From Extibacter muris (lineage in GTDB: Bacteria; Bacillota; Clostridia; Lachnospirales; Lachnospiraceae): a stretch of DNA of 64,000 nucleotides. Positions 9,081 through 17,799 of the stretch are shown here, piece by piece. Position 1 is the stretch's first letter. Each line of letters opens with the position of its first letter. The notes under the pieces are model-generated. The model was not told the origin of the DNA. It saw only the letters and a program-made list of their open reading frames with translations, and ran no database searches. The DNA is taken from the NCBI RefSeq assembly GCF_004345005.1, contig NZ_SMMX01000013.1:1-64000 (forward strand), in the 5' to 3' direction. A program made the position numbers and the translations under genes.

Positions 9081-9087
9081 ATGTAGA

Positions 9088-9111
9088 ACAGGTGAAAGCA
9101 CCTGTTTTTTT
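9088..9111 (+). terminator. Intrinsic terminator
   Basis: ACAGGTG (9088-9094), loop AAAG, CACCTGT (9099-9105), then a run of T bases. It closes the virB4 segment just before the sortase gene, whose ribosome site follows directly. Confidence 0.85.
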
Positions 9112-9126
9112 AGATGGAGGCAAAGA

Positions 9127-9879
9127 ATGAAGAAAAAAATGTATGTGTTAGGAATGATTTTATGTACTTTTCTGTTTGGTGTATCAATCTTTCAGGTAAT
9201 CAGCCATTATACCAATGCACAGAAATACACAGAGGATTTTAAGGAATTGGCAGAGATGATAGAGCAGTCTGGAGATGAAGAAGTGACGGGAAAAGAGAGG
9301 ACTTTTACGTTAGACCGCTATCAGGAATTGTTTTATCAGAATCCGGATATGGCAGGGTGGATTTCCATTGTGGGAACGAGTATCAATTATCCGGTCATGT
9401 ACACGCCGGATAAGCCGGACTTTTATCTGAAGCACAGTTTTGAAAAAGAATACAGTGATTACGGTGTGCCTTATATCGCAGAGCATTGTGATCCGGGTGA
9501 GAGCGATAATCTGACGATTTACGGTCATCACATCAAAGGCGGAAAGATGTTCGGGGCTTTGATGGGTTATAAGGAAAAACATTTTTATGAAGAGCATAAG
9601 GTCATTTGTTTCGATACGCTGACGGAGACCGCAGAGTATGAGGTGGTGGCGGTATTTAAAACGACCGTGTATGACGATAGCGGATTCCCCTATTATCTGT
9701 TTGCAAAGGCGGAGAAAGAGGAAGATTTTAACAGTTATATCAAAGCGTGTAAGGAACTGGCATTTTATGATACGGGTGTGACAGCAGAATATGGCGATAA
9801 ACTGATTACACTATCTACCTGTGAATATTCCGCAGAAAACGGAAGATTGGTTGTAGTTGCGAAGAAAATCGTGGAATAA
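9127..9879 (+). CDS. srtB: Class B sortase
   Basis: A membrane-anchored transpeptidase that cuts a sorting signal and joins a surface protein to peptidoglycan or to another subunit. The 250-aa protein has one N-terminal signal anchor (about residues 5-25). The catalytic triad is visible: His in TIYGHHIKGG, Cys in LSTCEYS near residue 232, and Arg in NGRLVVVA near residue 240. The GWISIVGTSINYPVM block is typical of class B. It lies inside the transfer module, so its substrate is probably an element-encoded surface protein or conjugation adhesin; none with a sorting signal is in the window. Confidence 0.93.
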   Translation: MKKKMYVLGMILCTFLFGVSIFQVISHYTNAQKYTEDFKELAEMIEQSGDEEVTGKERTFTLDRYQELFYQNPDMAGWISIVGTSINYPVMYTPDKPDFYLKHSFEKEYSDYGVPYIAEHCDPGESDNLTIYGHHIKGGKMFGALMGYKEKHFYEEHKVICFDTLTETAEYEVVAVFKTTVYDDSGFPYYLFAKAEKEEDFNSYIKACKELAFYDTGVTAEYGDKLITLSTCEYSAENGRLVVVAKKIVE

Positions 9880-9960
9880 CAGCAGATTTCCTTTTATCCC
9901 CAATACCGCAGCGGTGTGTCTATACGTTATGCGGCAAGAAAGATGAAAGGAGGCGGAGCG

Positions 9961-11649
9961 ATGGGTAAGGAAATCAGAACACGCCAAATCCATAAGGATA
10001 TAAAAGTGTTGGATAAAGCGGTTACAGGTGCAGAACGAATCAAGCGAGCGTATGTGCGGACAAAAGACAGTGCCGAGCAGACAAGAAATACAGAGTATGC
10101 TACCCCGGTGGACTATGCGGAAAGCAAAATATCAAATAGTACAGATACTGCGGCACATGAGACAGCACATCAGACGTGGAAACAGGGTAAAAAAGCGTTA
10201 AATGGTATCAAAGATACCATTCACCAGCCGAAAGAACACATTCGAAAAAGCGGTCAGGAACTGGCAAAGAAGAAGGCGGTTCAAGCGAAGTCTTTGAGAC
10301 AACAGTCCATCAGAACATTGGAGAGAGGGGAAAAGACCATCAAGACTGCGGAATATAGCGGACAGGCGGTAAAGAATACTGGAAAAGGTACTGTGAAATA
10401 TGCAAGCCGGACAGTAAAGACCGCAGAGCAGACCGCTCGAACTACAGTCAAGACTACACAGAATGCCGCAAGAACCGCCCGGATAGCGGCACAGACTTCC
10501 GTAAAGACAGCGGAAAAAGCAGCAATGGCGGCTAGGCAGGCGGCAAGGACAGCCGCACAGACCGCCAGAGCGGCGGCGAGAGCCACAGTGGCAGCGGTAA
10601 GAGCAATCATAGCCGCAACAAAAGCCTTGATTAGTGTTATTTTTGCAGGTGGATGGATAGCGGTGCTGATTTTGGTTATTGTGATTTTGTTTGGCGGTAT
10701 ATTATGTATGGTGGGCGGAGGCAATTCCAATACAGTTACTCCAGTCAGTGCAGAAGTAAAAGCCTATGAGCCATTGATACGAAAATATGCAAATCAATAT
10801 GGTATCGGTGAGTATGTGGAACTTCTGAAGGCGGTGATGATGCAGGAATCCGGTGGACGGGGACTTGATCCTATGCAGAGTTCAGAAGGAGCCTTTAATA
10901 CCAGATATCCAAGACAGCCCAATGGTATCACTGATCCGGAATATTCCATTGCCTGCGGTGTGCAGGAATTGAAGGCTTGTCTGGAGAGCGCCGGAGTAGA
11001 AAATCCAGTGGATATGGATAATATTAAATTGGCATTACAAGCCTATAATTTTGGAAATGGCTATATTTCATGGGCGAGAGAACACTATGGAGGTTATACC
11101 ATGAGTAATGCCGCAGAATTTTCCGATATGATGGCAGAACGTATGGGATGGGAAAATTATGGGGACAAGCAGTATGTACCTCATGTACTCCGATATTATG
11201 TGTTTGGACGAATCCCGACAGGAATCGGAAATCAGGCGATTGTACAGATAGCATTGTCACAGATAGGAAATGCGGGCGGTCAACCCTATTGGAGCTGGTA
11301 TGGTTTTAATAAAAGAGAAGAGTGGTGTGCCTGCTTTGTGTCATGGTGCGCAGATCAATGTGGCTATATTGCAAGCGGTGTAATCCCGAAATTTGCGAAA
11401 TGTACGGTAGGGGCAGAATGGTTTCAGAGTCATGGACAGTGGCAGGATGGAAGTTATGTACCAAAGGCAGGAGATATTATCTTTTTTATATGGTCAGGAG
11501 ATATGGAGACAAACCATGTGGGGATTGTCGAACGTGTAGAGAATGGTGTGGTGCATACAATAGAAGGTAACAGTGGAGATAAGGTGGCTACGAATTCTTA
11601 TTCGGTTGGTAGTAGCGTGATTTACGGATATGGAATTCCAGAATATTAG
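9961..11649 (+). CDS. Two-domain cell-wall hydrolase of the conjugation apparatus (lysozyme-like + CHAP)
   Basis: This membrane-anchored enzyme opens peptidoglycan locally for the transfer channel (VirB1/CwlT role). The start is ATG 9961 behind AAAGGAGG; an earlier GTG at 9916 is not favoured. Residues 1 to about 220 are an alanine-, lysine- and threonine-rich helical region with imperfect ARTAAQTA-type repeats. A membrane helix follows at about 225-250, then a lysozyme-like domain with the catalytic Glu in MMQESGG near 295, then a C-terminal CHAP amidase/peptidase domain with Cys in EEWCACFVSWC, His in NHVGIVE and the EGNSGD block. Both catalytic domains look intact. It is the last gene of the transfer block. 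Confidence 0.92.
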   Translation: MGKEIRTRQIHKDIKVLDKAVTGAERIKRAYVRTKDSAEQTRNTEYATPVDYAESKISNSTDTAAHETAHQTWKQGKKALNGIKDTIHQPKEHIRKSGQELAKKKAVQAKSLRQQSIRTLERGEKTIKTAEYSGQAVKNTGKGTVKYASRTVKTAEQTARTTVKTTQNAARTARIAAQTSVKTAEKAAMAARQAARTAAQTARAAARATVAAVRAIIAATKALISVIFAGGWIAVLILVIVILFGGILCMVGGGNSNTVTPVSAEVKAYEPLIRKYANQYGIGEYVELLKAVMMQESGGRGLDPMQSSEGAFNTRYPRQPNGITDPEYSIACGVQELKACLESAGVENPVDMDNIKLALQAYNFGNGYISWAREHYGGYTMSNAAEFSDMMAERMGWENYGDKQYVPHVLRYYVFGRIPTGIGNQAIVQIALSQIGNAGGQPYWSWYGFNKREEWCACFVSWCADQCGYIASGVIPKFAKCTVGAEWFQSHGQWQDGSYVPKAGDIIFFIWSGDMETNHVGIVERVENGVVHTIEGNSGDKVATNSYSVGSSVIYGYGIPEY

Positions 11650-11704
11650 GAAAGAGAAAAGAAGTTTTGAGACATGGGCTATTAGACGAGTGATTATGAA
11701 AAGA

Positions 11705-11728
11705 AGTCCGGGGTGTGAGCCTCGGACT
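11705..11728 (+). terminator. Terminator-like hairpin after the transfer operon
   Basis: AGTCCGGGG (11705-11713) pairs with CCTCGGACT (11720-11728) around a TGTGAG loop. The following CACTATTTTG is a weak T tract, so termination may be partial. It separates the transfer genes from the cargo block. Confidence 0.55.
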
Positions 11729-11752
11729 CACTATTTTGTAAACGAAAAGTAA

Positions 11753-11781
11753 TTGAGAAGTCTGTGCAAATGCCGTATAAT
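11753..11781 (+). promoter_or_regulatory. Promoter of the two-component system
   Basis: TTGAGA (11753-11758), a 17-bp spacer and a perfect TATAAT (11776-11781). It lies about 135 bp before the response-regulator start, leaving an AT-rich leader in which no further element was recognised. Confidence 0.8.
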
Positions 11782-11915
11782 AAATAACAAGTATGAGAAT
11801 TGTTGAATAAATAAAAGTTAAATTTATTTTGAATTGTATGGTGAGAATTACAGGTTTCGGAATAATTTGGGTTTAGACGTGAAAGATGTTTTTTATATAA
11901 AAGGTGACTGGTAGA

Positions 11916-12584
11916 ATGAAGGGTAAAATACTGATTATAGAAGATGATAAAAAACTGAATGATGGAATAAAACTGGCACTGAGAGGAGAATACTGCTGTG
12001 AGCAGGTATTTAGCATAAAAGAGGCAAAAGAGCTTTATCATGCAGATCATTTCGATGTGATCTTGTTGGATGTGAATCTTCCGGATGGTAGCGGATTTGA
12101 CTTTATGGAGGAAATCAGGAAAACAGATTTGATACCGATTATTTTGTTAACGGCTAATAAAATGGAAATGGATATTGTGTCAGGACTTGAAATGGGAGCA
12201 AATGATTACATTACGAAACCTTTCAGCCTCGCTGTTCTTCGTGCAAGGGTAGCAGTGCAGTTAAGAAATAAAGTGATGAAATCATTCCTTTTTTCTGTTG
12301 GTGATTTTCGTTTTGATTTCCATAGGATGGAGTTCTTAAAAAAGGATAATGTGTTGGAGTTAAGCAAAACGGAACAGAGATTACTGAGAAAACTGGTAGA
12401 AAATATGGGCAGAAGCATTACCCGAGAGCAGTTAATTGATTATGTTTGGCAGGGAGAAAATGAATTTGTCGATGAACATGCTTTAACAGTTGTTGTGAAT
12501 CGTCTGCGAAATAAATTAGGCGGCGATGATCAGAATTACATCAAGACTGTTTACGGCATTGGATATATGTGGGTAGGAAAATAG
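11916..12584 (+). CDS. OmpR-family response regulator
   Basis: A 222-aa DNA-binding response regulator. The receiver domain has the acidic pair in IIEDDKKL, the phospho-acceptor Asp52 in ILLDVNLPDGSGF, and the conserved Thr and Lys (ILLTANK and YITKPF). The C-terminal winged helix includes QLIDYVWQGENEF and VVNRLRNKLGG. ATG 11916 follows AAAAGGTG; a GTG at 11904 overlaps that site and is less likely. The histidine kinase follows one base after the stop. Since the block continues into an ABC transporter, the regulator probably controls that transporter in response to a peptide or antibiotic signal; this is inferred from context. Confidence 0.93.
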   Translation: MKGKILIIEDDKKLNDGIKLALRGEYCCEQVFSIKEAKELYHADHFDVILLDVNLPDGSGFDFMEEIRKTDLIPIILLTANKMEMDIVSGLEMGANDYITKPFSLAVLRARVAVQLRNKVMKSFLFSVGDFRFDFHRMEFLKKDNVLELSKTEQRLLRKLVENMGRSITREQLIDYVWQGENEFVDEHALTVVVNRLRNKLGGDDQNYIKTVYGIGYMWVGK

Positions 12585-12585
12585 T

Positions 12586-13515
12586 ATGTGGTATGTTTGG
12601 GCAGGAAGTATTACTTTTTTAACCGGGATTCTTATAGCAGTCTTTTTTTGGGAAAAAGAGAGAAAGACAATAAGACAGCTCCAGAAAATGCTGGATCATG
12701 CTATTGCAGGAAAAGCGTTGGATGTGCAGTTGGACGAATCAAAGACAGCGACAATCGAAAATGATATGTGGCGGTATATTTGTGATAAAGAAGTGTTTGA
12801 ACAAAATGTAAGACGAGAGAAAATGCAGATACAGTCAAAAATATCAGATATTTCTCATCAGGCTGTCATACCAATTTCAAATATTATTTTGTATTCTCAG
12901 TTGGCAGAAGAGGAGATCAGGACAAGGGACAGGGAAAAATCCTGTGTGTTGGAAGAAATGGCAGCTATTCAGGAACAGGTAGAGAAATTAGATTTTCTTA
13001 TTGAAACATTGGTAAAACTTTCTCGTACAGAAACCGGAATGATTCATGTAAATAAGAAATATCAGTTATTACAGCCGATTTTGGATACCATTCGAATACA
13101 ATTTCAAGAAAAAGCAGAAAAAAAGGGTGTTCAATTACTGATTGAAAATACCGGGGAATCGGCAGTTTTTGATCTAAAATGGACCATAGAAGCAGTTGCC
13201 AATGTTGTAGACAACGGAATAAAATATACAAAGTCCGGTGGAACTGTAAAAATTCATGTAGAATCCTATTCTTCGCTGGTGCGAATGGATGTTACAGATG
13301 ATGGTATTGGAATTTCAGAGATGGAGCAGGCATCAATTTTTCACAGATTTTATCGCTCCGAGATGGTCAGTGAGGAGCCGGGAGTAGGGATTGGTCTGTA
13401 TCTTGCACGGGAAGTCATGAAAACTCAGGATGGCTATATTAAAGTGAGTTCCAAGATTGGGGAAGGCAGTCGGTTTTCCTTATTTTTTCTGAAAAATGAA
13501 ATCTCTCAGAACTGA
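12586..13515 (+). CDS. Sensor histidine kinase with one membrane helix
   Basis: A 309-aa kinase with a single N-terminal membrane segment (about residues 4-22) and essentially no extracellular domain. The phospho-accepting His is in SDISHQAVIPISN near residue 90. ATP-binding motifs are the N box in VVDNGIKYTKSG, the G1 box DVTDDGIG, the F-like HRFYRSE and the G2 box GVGIGLYLAREV. The lack of a sensory domain resembles kinases that sense through an accompanying ABC transporter; the transporter encoded next door would be the obvious partner. A hairpin (CTCAG/CTGAG) overlaps the stop codon. Confidence 0.92.
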   Translation: MWYVWAGSITFLTGILIAVFFWEKERKTIRQLQKMLDHAIAGKALDVQLDESKTATIENDMWRYICDKEVFEQNVRREKMQIQSKISDISHQAVIPISNIILYSQLAEEEIRTRDREKSCVLEEMAAIQEQVEKLDFLIETLVKLSRTETGMIHVNKKYQLLQPILDTIRIQFQEKAEKKGVQLLIENTGESAVFDLKWTIEAVANVVDNGIKYTKSGGTVKIHVESYSSLVRMDVTDDGIGISEMEQASIFHRFYRSEMVSEEPGVGIGLYLAREVMKTQDGYIKVSSKIGEGSRFSLFFLKNEISQN

Positions 13516-13551
13516 GATATTTGAGAAACCAGTTTGAGATAATAATGTGAT

Positions 13552-13595
13552 ATAGTCTGTATAGAAGAAGGATATCGGAATACAGACTATTTTTT
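13552..13595 (+). terminator. Terminator/attenuator before the ABC operon
   Basis: A perfect 11-bp inverted repeat, ATAGTCTGTAT (13552-13562) and ATACAGACTAT (13580-13590), followed by five T bases. Two copies of TTTGAGA (13520 and 13533) lie just upstream and could be response-regulator half-sites. The hairpin either ends the kinase transcript or attenuates read-through into the ABC genes. Confidence 0.7.
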
Positions 13596-13625
13596 ATGTT
13601 TTCATGAGAGGAGAGTGTAGTGCAG

Positions 13626-14294
13626 ATGAAGATTCTTGAAACAAAAGGGTTGAAGAAAATATACGGAACCGGTGAAACAAAGGTTTCTGCTCTTAATGAT
13701 ATTGATCTTGTGGCAAAGAGAGGTGAGTTTATCGCAATCGTAGGTTCTTCAGGCAGTGGAAAGACAACACTTTTAAATATGATTGGAGGCTTGGATGTTC
13801 CTACAGATGGGGAAATATGGATGGATGGAAAGGAACTGCAGAAATTATCAGATGATGAACTTACCGTATTTCGAAGAAGAAAAATCGGATTTATTTTTCA
13901 GCAATATAACTTAATTCCTATGCTGAACGTATGGGAAAATATTATTTTGCCTTTAAAAATGGATGGAAGAGTGGTAGATAAAGAGTATGTTATGGAAATT
14001 GTAAATATACTTGGCATTCGGGAAAAGCTAAAGAATATACCAAATGAATTGTCAGGCGGTCAGCAGCAAAGAGTGGCAATTGCTAGAGCGCTTGCTATAA
14101 AACCGACGCTTATTCTTGCGGATGAACCCACCGGAAATCTGGATTCCCGGACAAGTCAGGATGTTTTAGGATTATTAAAGATAACCAGTGAAAGGTTCAA
14201 TCAGACGGTCATTATGATTACACATAATGAAGAAATTGCACAGCATGCTGACAGGATTCTGCGGATTGAGGATGGCAGAATTATAAGAAAGTAG
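13626..14294 (+). CDS. ABC transporter ATP-binding protein (LolD/MacB type)
   Basis: A 222-aa ATPase subunit with Walker A GSSGSGKTT, Q-loop FQQYNL, signature LSGGQQQR and Walker B LILADEPTGN followed by the H-loop Thr-His. It belongs to the family that powers FtsX-type permeases handling peptides, lipoproteins or antibiotics at the membrane. ATG 13626 is spaced well from GAGAGGAGAG; GTG 13620 lies closer to it and is the alternative. The permease gene follows directly. Confidence 0.94.
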   Translation: MKILETKGLKKIYGTGETKVSALNDIDLVAKRGEFIAIVGSSGSGKTTLLNMIGGLDVPTDGEIWMDGKELQKLSDDELTVFRRRKIGFIFQQYNLIPMLNVWENIILPLKMDGRVVDKEYVMEIVNILGIREKLKNIPNELSGGQQQRVAIARALAIKPTLILADEPTGNLDSRTSQDVLGLLKITSERFNQTVIMITHNEEIAQHADRILRIEDGRIIRK

Positions 14295-14303
14295 GTGAAA
14301 CTC

Positions 14304-16877
14304 ATGAAAGCAAATGCGGAAAAAAAGCTGAAACTACACAGATGTTTTTTAAAGAATTATAAAAAAAATACAGCAGCAATTTTTCTGAGTTTTTCCCTGA
14401 CTTTTCTGCTGCTTACAGTCATGCTTGTATTGTTGCGCACAAATTTTCAAATTTCTAATTTGCAGGCGAAACTAGAGTATGCGCCGGGTGACTGTTATAT
14501 TGATAATCTGTCTTGGCAGCAGGTTGATAAGCTAAAAAAAGATCCGGAAATAGAATGGGTATATATGCAACAGGGAGCATATACTGCTTATCAAAAAAAT
14601 AATCAGACAGTTTTTTTAACAAAAGCTGAGGAAAAGATTATGACAATGACGTCAAAGATGATAGAAGGAACCTATCCAAAAGAAAAGGGAGAAGTTGCCG
14701 CAGAAAAGTGGGTGCTCTTGAATCTTGGAATAGAACCCACAGTCGGCGCTGTTTTTACGTTAACCAACTATGAAACAGGTGTGGAAGAAGAGTTTTGTCT
14801 GACAGGAATTTTATCGGACGTTTACCGGAATAAGAAGTCAGGAGTATTAGAACTGCATTCTCCAATGGATGTAAAAGCTGTGGATACCCAGTCTTTTATG
14901 GCATATTTGCAATTTAGAGAAAATGTATCTTTTAAAGAAAAAATCAGGAATTTGCAGACGCAATTAGGAATTGAAAGGAAACAGATAAAGGAAAATCCGG
15001 CAAGAGAGAATTACACAGAATTTTATGTTTTATGCGGAGAAATTGTTCTTTTGATTTTTGTTATCGGTATGGTGATTTTTTATGGAATCTATCGAATTGC
15101 AGTTTTCGCAAGAGTACAGCAGTATGGGATTTTGAGAGCATTGGGCATGAAAAAGAAGACGGTGCATAAAATCATTCTGGCTGAATTATTTCAGATTTAT
15201 ATGATTAGTGTGCCGGTTGGGATTTTAGCCGGAATACTGTTGGCGTACTTTATTATGGTATTATCCGGCAATTTTGAAAAGAAAATCTTTTTATTTAATG
15301 AATCTGTAAAGCTTTCTCTTGTAATACCAATAGGACAGCTTGCATTTTGTGTGCTGCTGGTTGCGGTTGGAATCGTAGCTATCGGATGCCGAATTGGAAA
15401 ACGCATAACAGACAAACAAATCGTGCAGATTATTTCAGGAGAATGGGAACATAAGCAAAAAAAGCATATCGGTTTTTCTCTTGATAAAGCAGAAGGAAAA
15501 ACGGGAACTCTGATTCGTATGGGATGTAAATATATTGTACGGGACTTTAAAACCAGTTGTTTTGTAATACTTACCATATGTCTGGGGATAACCTTATTTA
15601 CAGGATTGGTATATGAAACCAAGATAGCAGAAACTTATCGCTCCGATATAAAAGAGAGGGATTATTTAAACGGACAGTACGTTATGTCTATGCTTCGTTA
15701 TGATAATATAGAGGAGGGCGTGTCAAGAAGCAGTGCAGAGGAAATCATGAAACTGGAAGAAACTACGGATGTAAAAACCAGTTCAGCCCTTCCAGTTCGT
15801 ATTATTGATGAAAATGATGTTGTAAGAAATGACGATTATTATGATGAGTATAATAAAAGGCTGGAAGAACTTTATGGTTACGGTGGCGCAGGCTTTGACG
15901 GAGTCAATCAGATCTATCATTCAAAATTATGCGGATATAATACAAGTGCATTGAAAGCACTGGAAAACTTTGTAGTGGAAGGTGATTTTTCACCGGAAAA
16001 ACTCAGAGAAGATGAAGTGATTTTGTCTGTGTTAAGAACAAAAGATGATTCTACAGAAAGTCTGGGTTCGTATCAAGAAGGGACGCCTTTGATGGGATAT
16101 CAAGTGGGAGATGAAATCACCTATAAATATCGGCAGGATTTACAAACCGACTCCATTGAGTATGATAGCTTGCAGGACAGAGATTCAGAGTATGTATATC
16201 GAACAGTGAAAATTGTAGCAATCGTGTCATTTCCATATATTCTGGATTGTGACAGGACGGTTTATCCTCTTTTGATTACAGATGACCGATATATAAAAAA
16301 AATAGCGCCGGAGAGTTCCTTTCAATGTTTGTATTTAGATGGCAGGCAGGAAATGAGCAAAGAAAACCAAAAGGAATTAGAGAGAACTCTGATAAGAATC
16401 GGAAATCAGCATTCAGATGTTTCCACTCGCAGTCTTATTGATGAAATCCAACAGAATGAGAGGTTGTATCAGAAGCAGATGGTCTATATTTACAGCATTG
16501 CAATCATTAGTTTTATTCTTGTAATCATCAATATGATAAATAATCTTCACTACCGGATGCAGGTACGTACAAGAGAAGTTTGTATGCTACGGGCGATTGG
16601 ACTAAGTGTATCTATGACGAAAAAAATGATTATGATTGAGAATGTGCTTTTAGGAAGTGTCGCTGTTGGTATTGCATTTGTACTTTCAAATCCGATTTTA
16701 AAATATATATTCAAAATATCGGACATGGAAGCATTTGGACATAGTTATTCTTTTGAATATCCAGCATTTATATGTGTGTCTGCATGTGCCTTGCTTATCT
16801 GTGTATTGCTTTCTTTGGGGATATTAAAGGAATGGAAGGCAAGGCAGATTATTGAAGGTATAGGAAAATATGAATAA
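14304..16877 (+). CDS. FtsX-like ABC permease, two permease domains
   Basis: An 857-aa permease. Helices lie near residues 22-45, then an extracellular domain, helices about 245-375 with an FtsX core (FYGIYRIAVFARVQQYG and ILRALGMKKKTV), a helix near 415-435, a second large extracellular domain up to about 725, and three C-terminal helices with REVCMLRAIGLS. Two FtsX cores mark the large MacB/LolCE-like class. Start ATG 14304 has GTAGGTGAA before it. With the adjoining ATPase and two-component system it is a likely peptide-antibiotic or lantibiotic resistance/sensing unit carried as ICE cargo; the substrate cannot be read from sequence. Confidence 0.9.
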   Translation: MKANAEKKLKLHRCFLKNYKKNTAAIFLSFSLTFLLLTVMLVLLRTNFQISNLQAKLEYAPGDCYIDNLSWQQVDKLKKDPEIEWVYMQQGAYTAYQKNNQTVFLTKAEEKIMTMTSKMIEGTYPKEKGEVAAEKWVLLNLGIEPTVGAVFTLTNYETGVEEEFCLTGILSDVYRNKKSGVLELHSPMDVKAVDTQSFMAYLQFRENVSFKEKIRNLQTQLGIERKQIKENPARENYTEFYVLCGEIVLLIFVIGMVIFYGIYRIAVFARVQQYGILRALGMKKKTVHKIILAELFQIYMISVPVGILAGILLAYFIMVLSGNFEKKIFLFNESVKLSLVIPIGQLAFCVLLVAVGIVAIGCRIGKRITDKQIVQIISGEWEHKQKKHIGFSLDKAEGKTGTLIRMGCKYIVRDFKTSCFVILTICLGITLFTGLVYETKIAETYRSDIKERDYLNGQYVMSMLRYDNIEEGVSRSSAEEIMKLEETTDVKTSSALPVRIIDENDVVRNDDYYDEYNKRLEELYGYGGAGFDGVNQIYHSKLCGYNTSALKALENFVVEGDFSPEKLREDEVILSVLRTKDDSTESLGSYQEGTPLMGYQVGDEITYKYRQDLQTDSIEYDSLQDRDSEYVYRTVKIVAIVSFPYILDCDRTVYPLLITDDRYIKKIAPESSFQCLYLDGRQEMSKENQKELERTLIRIGNQHSDVSTRSLIDEIQQNERLYQKQMVYIYSIAIISFILVIINMINNLHYRMQVRTREVCMLRAIGLSVSMTKKMIMIENVLLGSVAVGIAFVLSNPILKYIFKISDMEAFGHSYSFEYPAFICVSACALLICVLLSLGILKEWKARQIIEGIGKYE

Positions 16878-17334
16878 GGATATGAGAAAGAAAGGAAGTG
16901 AAATTATCGGACGAATCGTAATCATGGAGATTGCAGAGAATGAGAATCAGTTATTTGATGAAGTGATGAGAATAGTAAATCAATTTTCCGCCATTCATAA
17001 ATTTGATGTATCAAGTGAGCCGATAGTCTCTGTTTCCGGAATTGAAATTCATACGGAATGTAGAAAAGTCTATCGTTCCGGTGAGGAGATTCCTCTTACC
17101 GCAAAAGAGTACGATTTACTATATTTGTTGGCAGAGCATAAGGGTATTGTACTAACTTATGACCAGATTTATCAAAGAATCTGGAAAGATTACTCACATG
17201 CGGTAGAGAATAATACTATCGGTTATCATATCTGTAAAATGAAAAAGAAGGTGTGTCCAGTAACTTCAGAAAGTAAATTTACAATCCGGTGCGTCAGAGG
17301 CATAGGATATTGTCTGGACGTTCTAGCTGAATAA
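16870..17334 (+). CDS. Orphan winged-helix (OmpR-type) DNA-binding protein without receiver domain
   Basis: A 154-aa protein whose C-terminal about 100 residues form a Trans_reg_C winged helix (IPLTAKEYDLLYLL, QIYQRIWKDY, RCVRGIGYCLD). The N-terminal about 50 residues do not form a receiver domain and have no phospho-acceptor Asp; they include ENENQLFDEVMRIVNQF, which looks helical. It overlaps the permease gene by eight bases, so it is co-translated with the transporter. It may act as a phosphorylation-independent regulator of the element or of the cargo block. The family is clear, the role is not. Confidence 0.8.
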   Translation: MNKDMRKKGSEIIGRIVIMEIAENENQLFDEVMRIVNQFSAIHKFDVSSEPIVSVSGIEIHTECRKVYRSGEEIPLTAKEYDLLYLLAEHKGIVLTYDQIYQRIWKDYSHAVENNTIGYHICKMKKKVCPVTSESKFTIRCVRGIGYCLDVLAE

Positions 17335-17343
17335 TCTACATAA

Positions 17344-17376
17344 ACAGTCTGGTTGTGATAATCAGGCTGTTTTTTT
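17344..17376 (+). terminator. Intrinsic terminator of the ABC cargo operon
   Basis: An 11-bp stem, ACAGTCTGGTT (17344-17354) against AATCAGGCTGT (17360-17370), loop GTGAT, then a run of T bases. It lies ten bases after the stop of the winged-helix gene. Confidence 0.85.
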
Positions 17377-17675
17377 GTCATAACTTGCGATATTCCCAAT
17401 CAAAATCCAAGTAATTTCTCGTTAAAAACTAAAATTTCTACAATATACTTTTCCTGTTATCGCAGAAAATGGGAAAGGTTGTAAGTTTAAGGCGCACTCC
17501 CCATTAGAGAGGGGGAAGTGCGATAAGAATGGAGACTGGACAAAGTGTAGGACAAAAGAAAGAACGAGGTTACATATTTGCTGTATTTTCATGGGGAAGT
17601 GCGGCATTTTTTTATTTGATTAAGTTTTGTCAGTTACCTAACAAATACCTATTAAAAAAACAAGTACATCCAGAA
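17377..17675. other. Gene-free stretch with one strong hairpin
   Basis: No convincing gene is seen here. CGCACTCCCC (17493-17502) faces GGGGG-A-AGTGCG (17511-17522), a stable hairpin with an ATTAGAGA loop. A 93-codon open frame starting at 17529 runs through a terminator and the sigma-gene leader and has no ribosome site. The stretch probably holds a promoter and leader for the next gene. Confidence 0.4.
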
Positions 17676-17708
17676 GGCGTATCCAACAAACGGGTACGCC
17701 ATTTTTTT
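17676..17708 (+). terminator. Intrinsic terminator upstream of the sigma-like gene
   Basis: GGCGTATCC (17676-17684), loop AACAAAC, GGGTACGCC (17692-17700), then seven T bases. It lies about 90 bp before the start of the sigma-like gene, with no gene directly before it. It therefore either ends a short transcript from the region upstream or works as an attenuator in the sigma-gene leader. Confidence 0.75.
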
Positions 17709-17758
17709 GTCGAAGAATGGCACTATTTGTTACTTCATGGAGGGCGTTCACCGCCTCA

Positions 17759-17788
17759 CAATCTGGAATTTCAAAAAATTTCAGATTG
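17759..17788 (+). promoter_or_regulatory. Hairpin overlapping the ribosome site of the sigma-like gene
   Basis: A 12-bp stem, CAATCTGGAATT (17759-17770) against AATTTCAGATTG (17777-17788), with loop TCAAAA. The last stem base is the first G of the GGAGG ribosome site (17788-17792) of the gene starting at 17800. The fold could modulate initiation. Confidence 0.5.
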
Positions 17789-17799
17789 GAGGAAAAAAC

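Noticed and set aside
10281-10730. Alanine-rich 149-codon minus-strand frame
   Set aside because: Mirror of the Ala/Thr/Lys-rich helical region of the cell-wall hydrolase.
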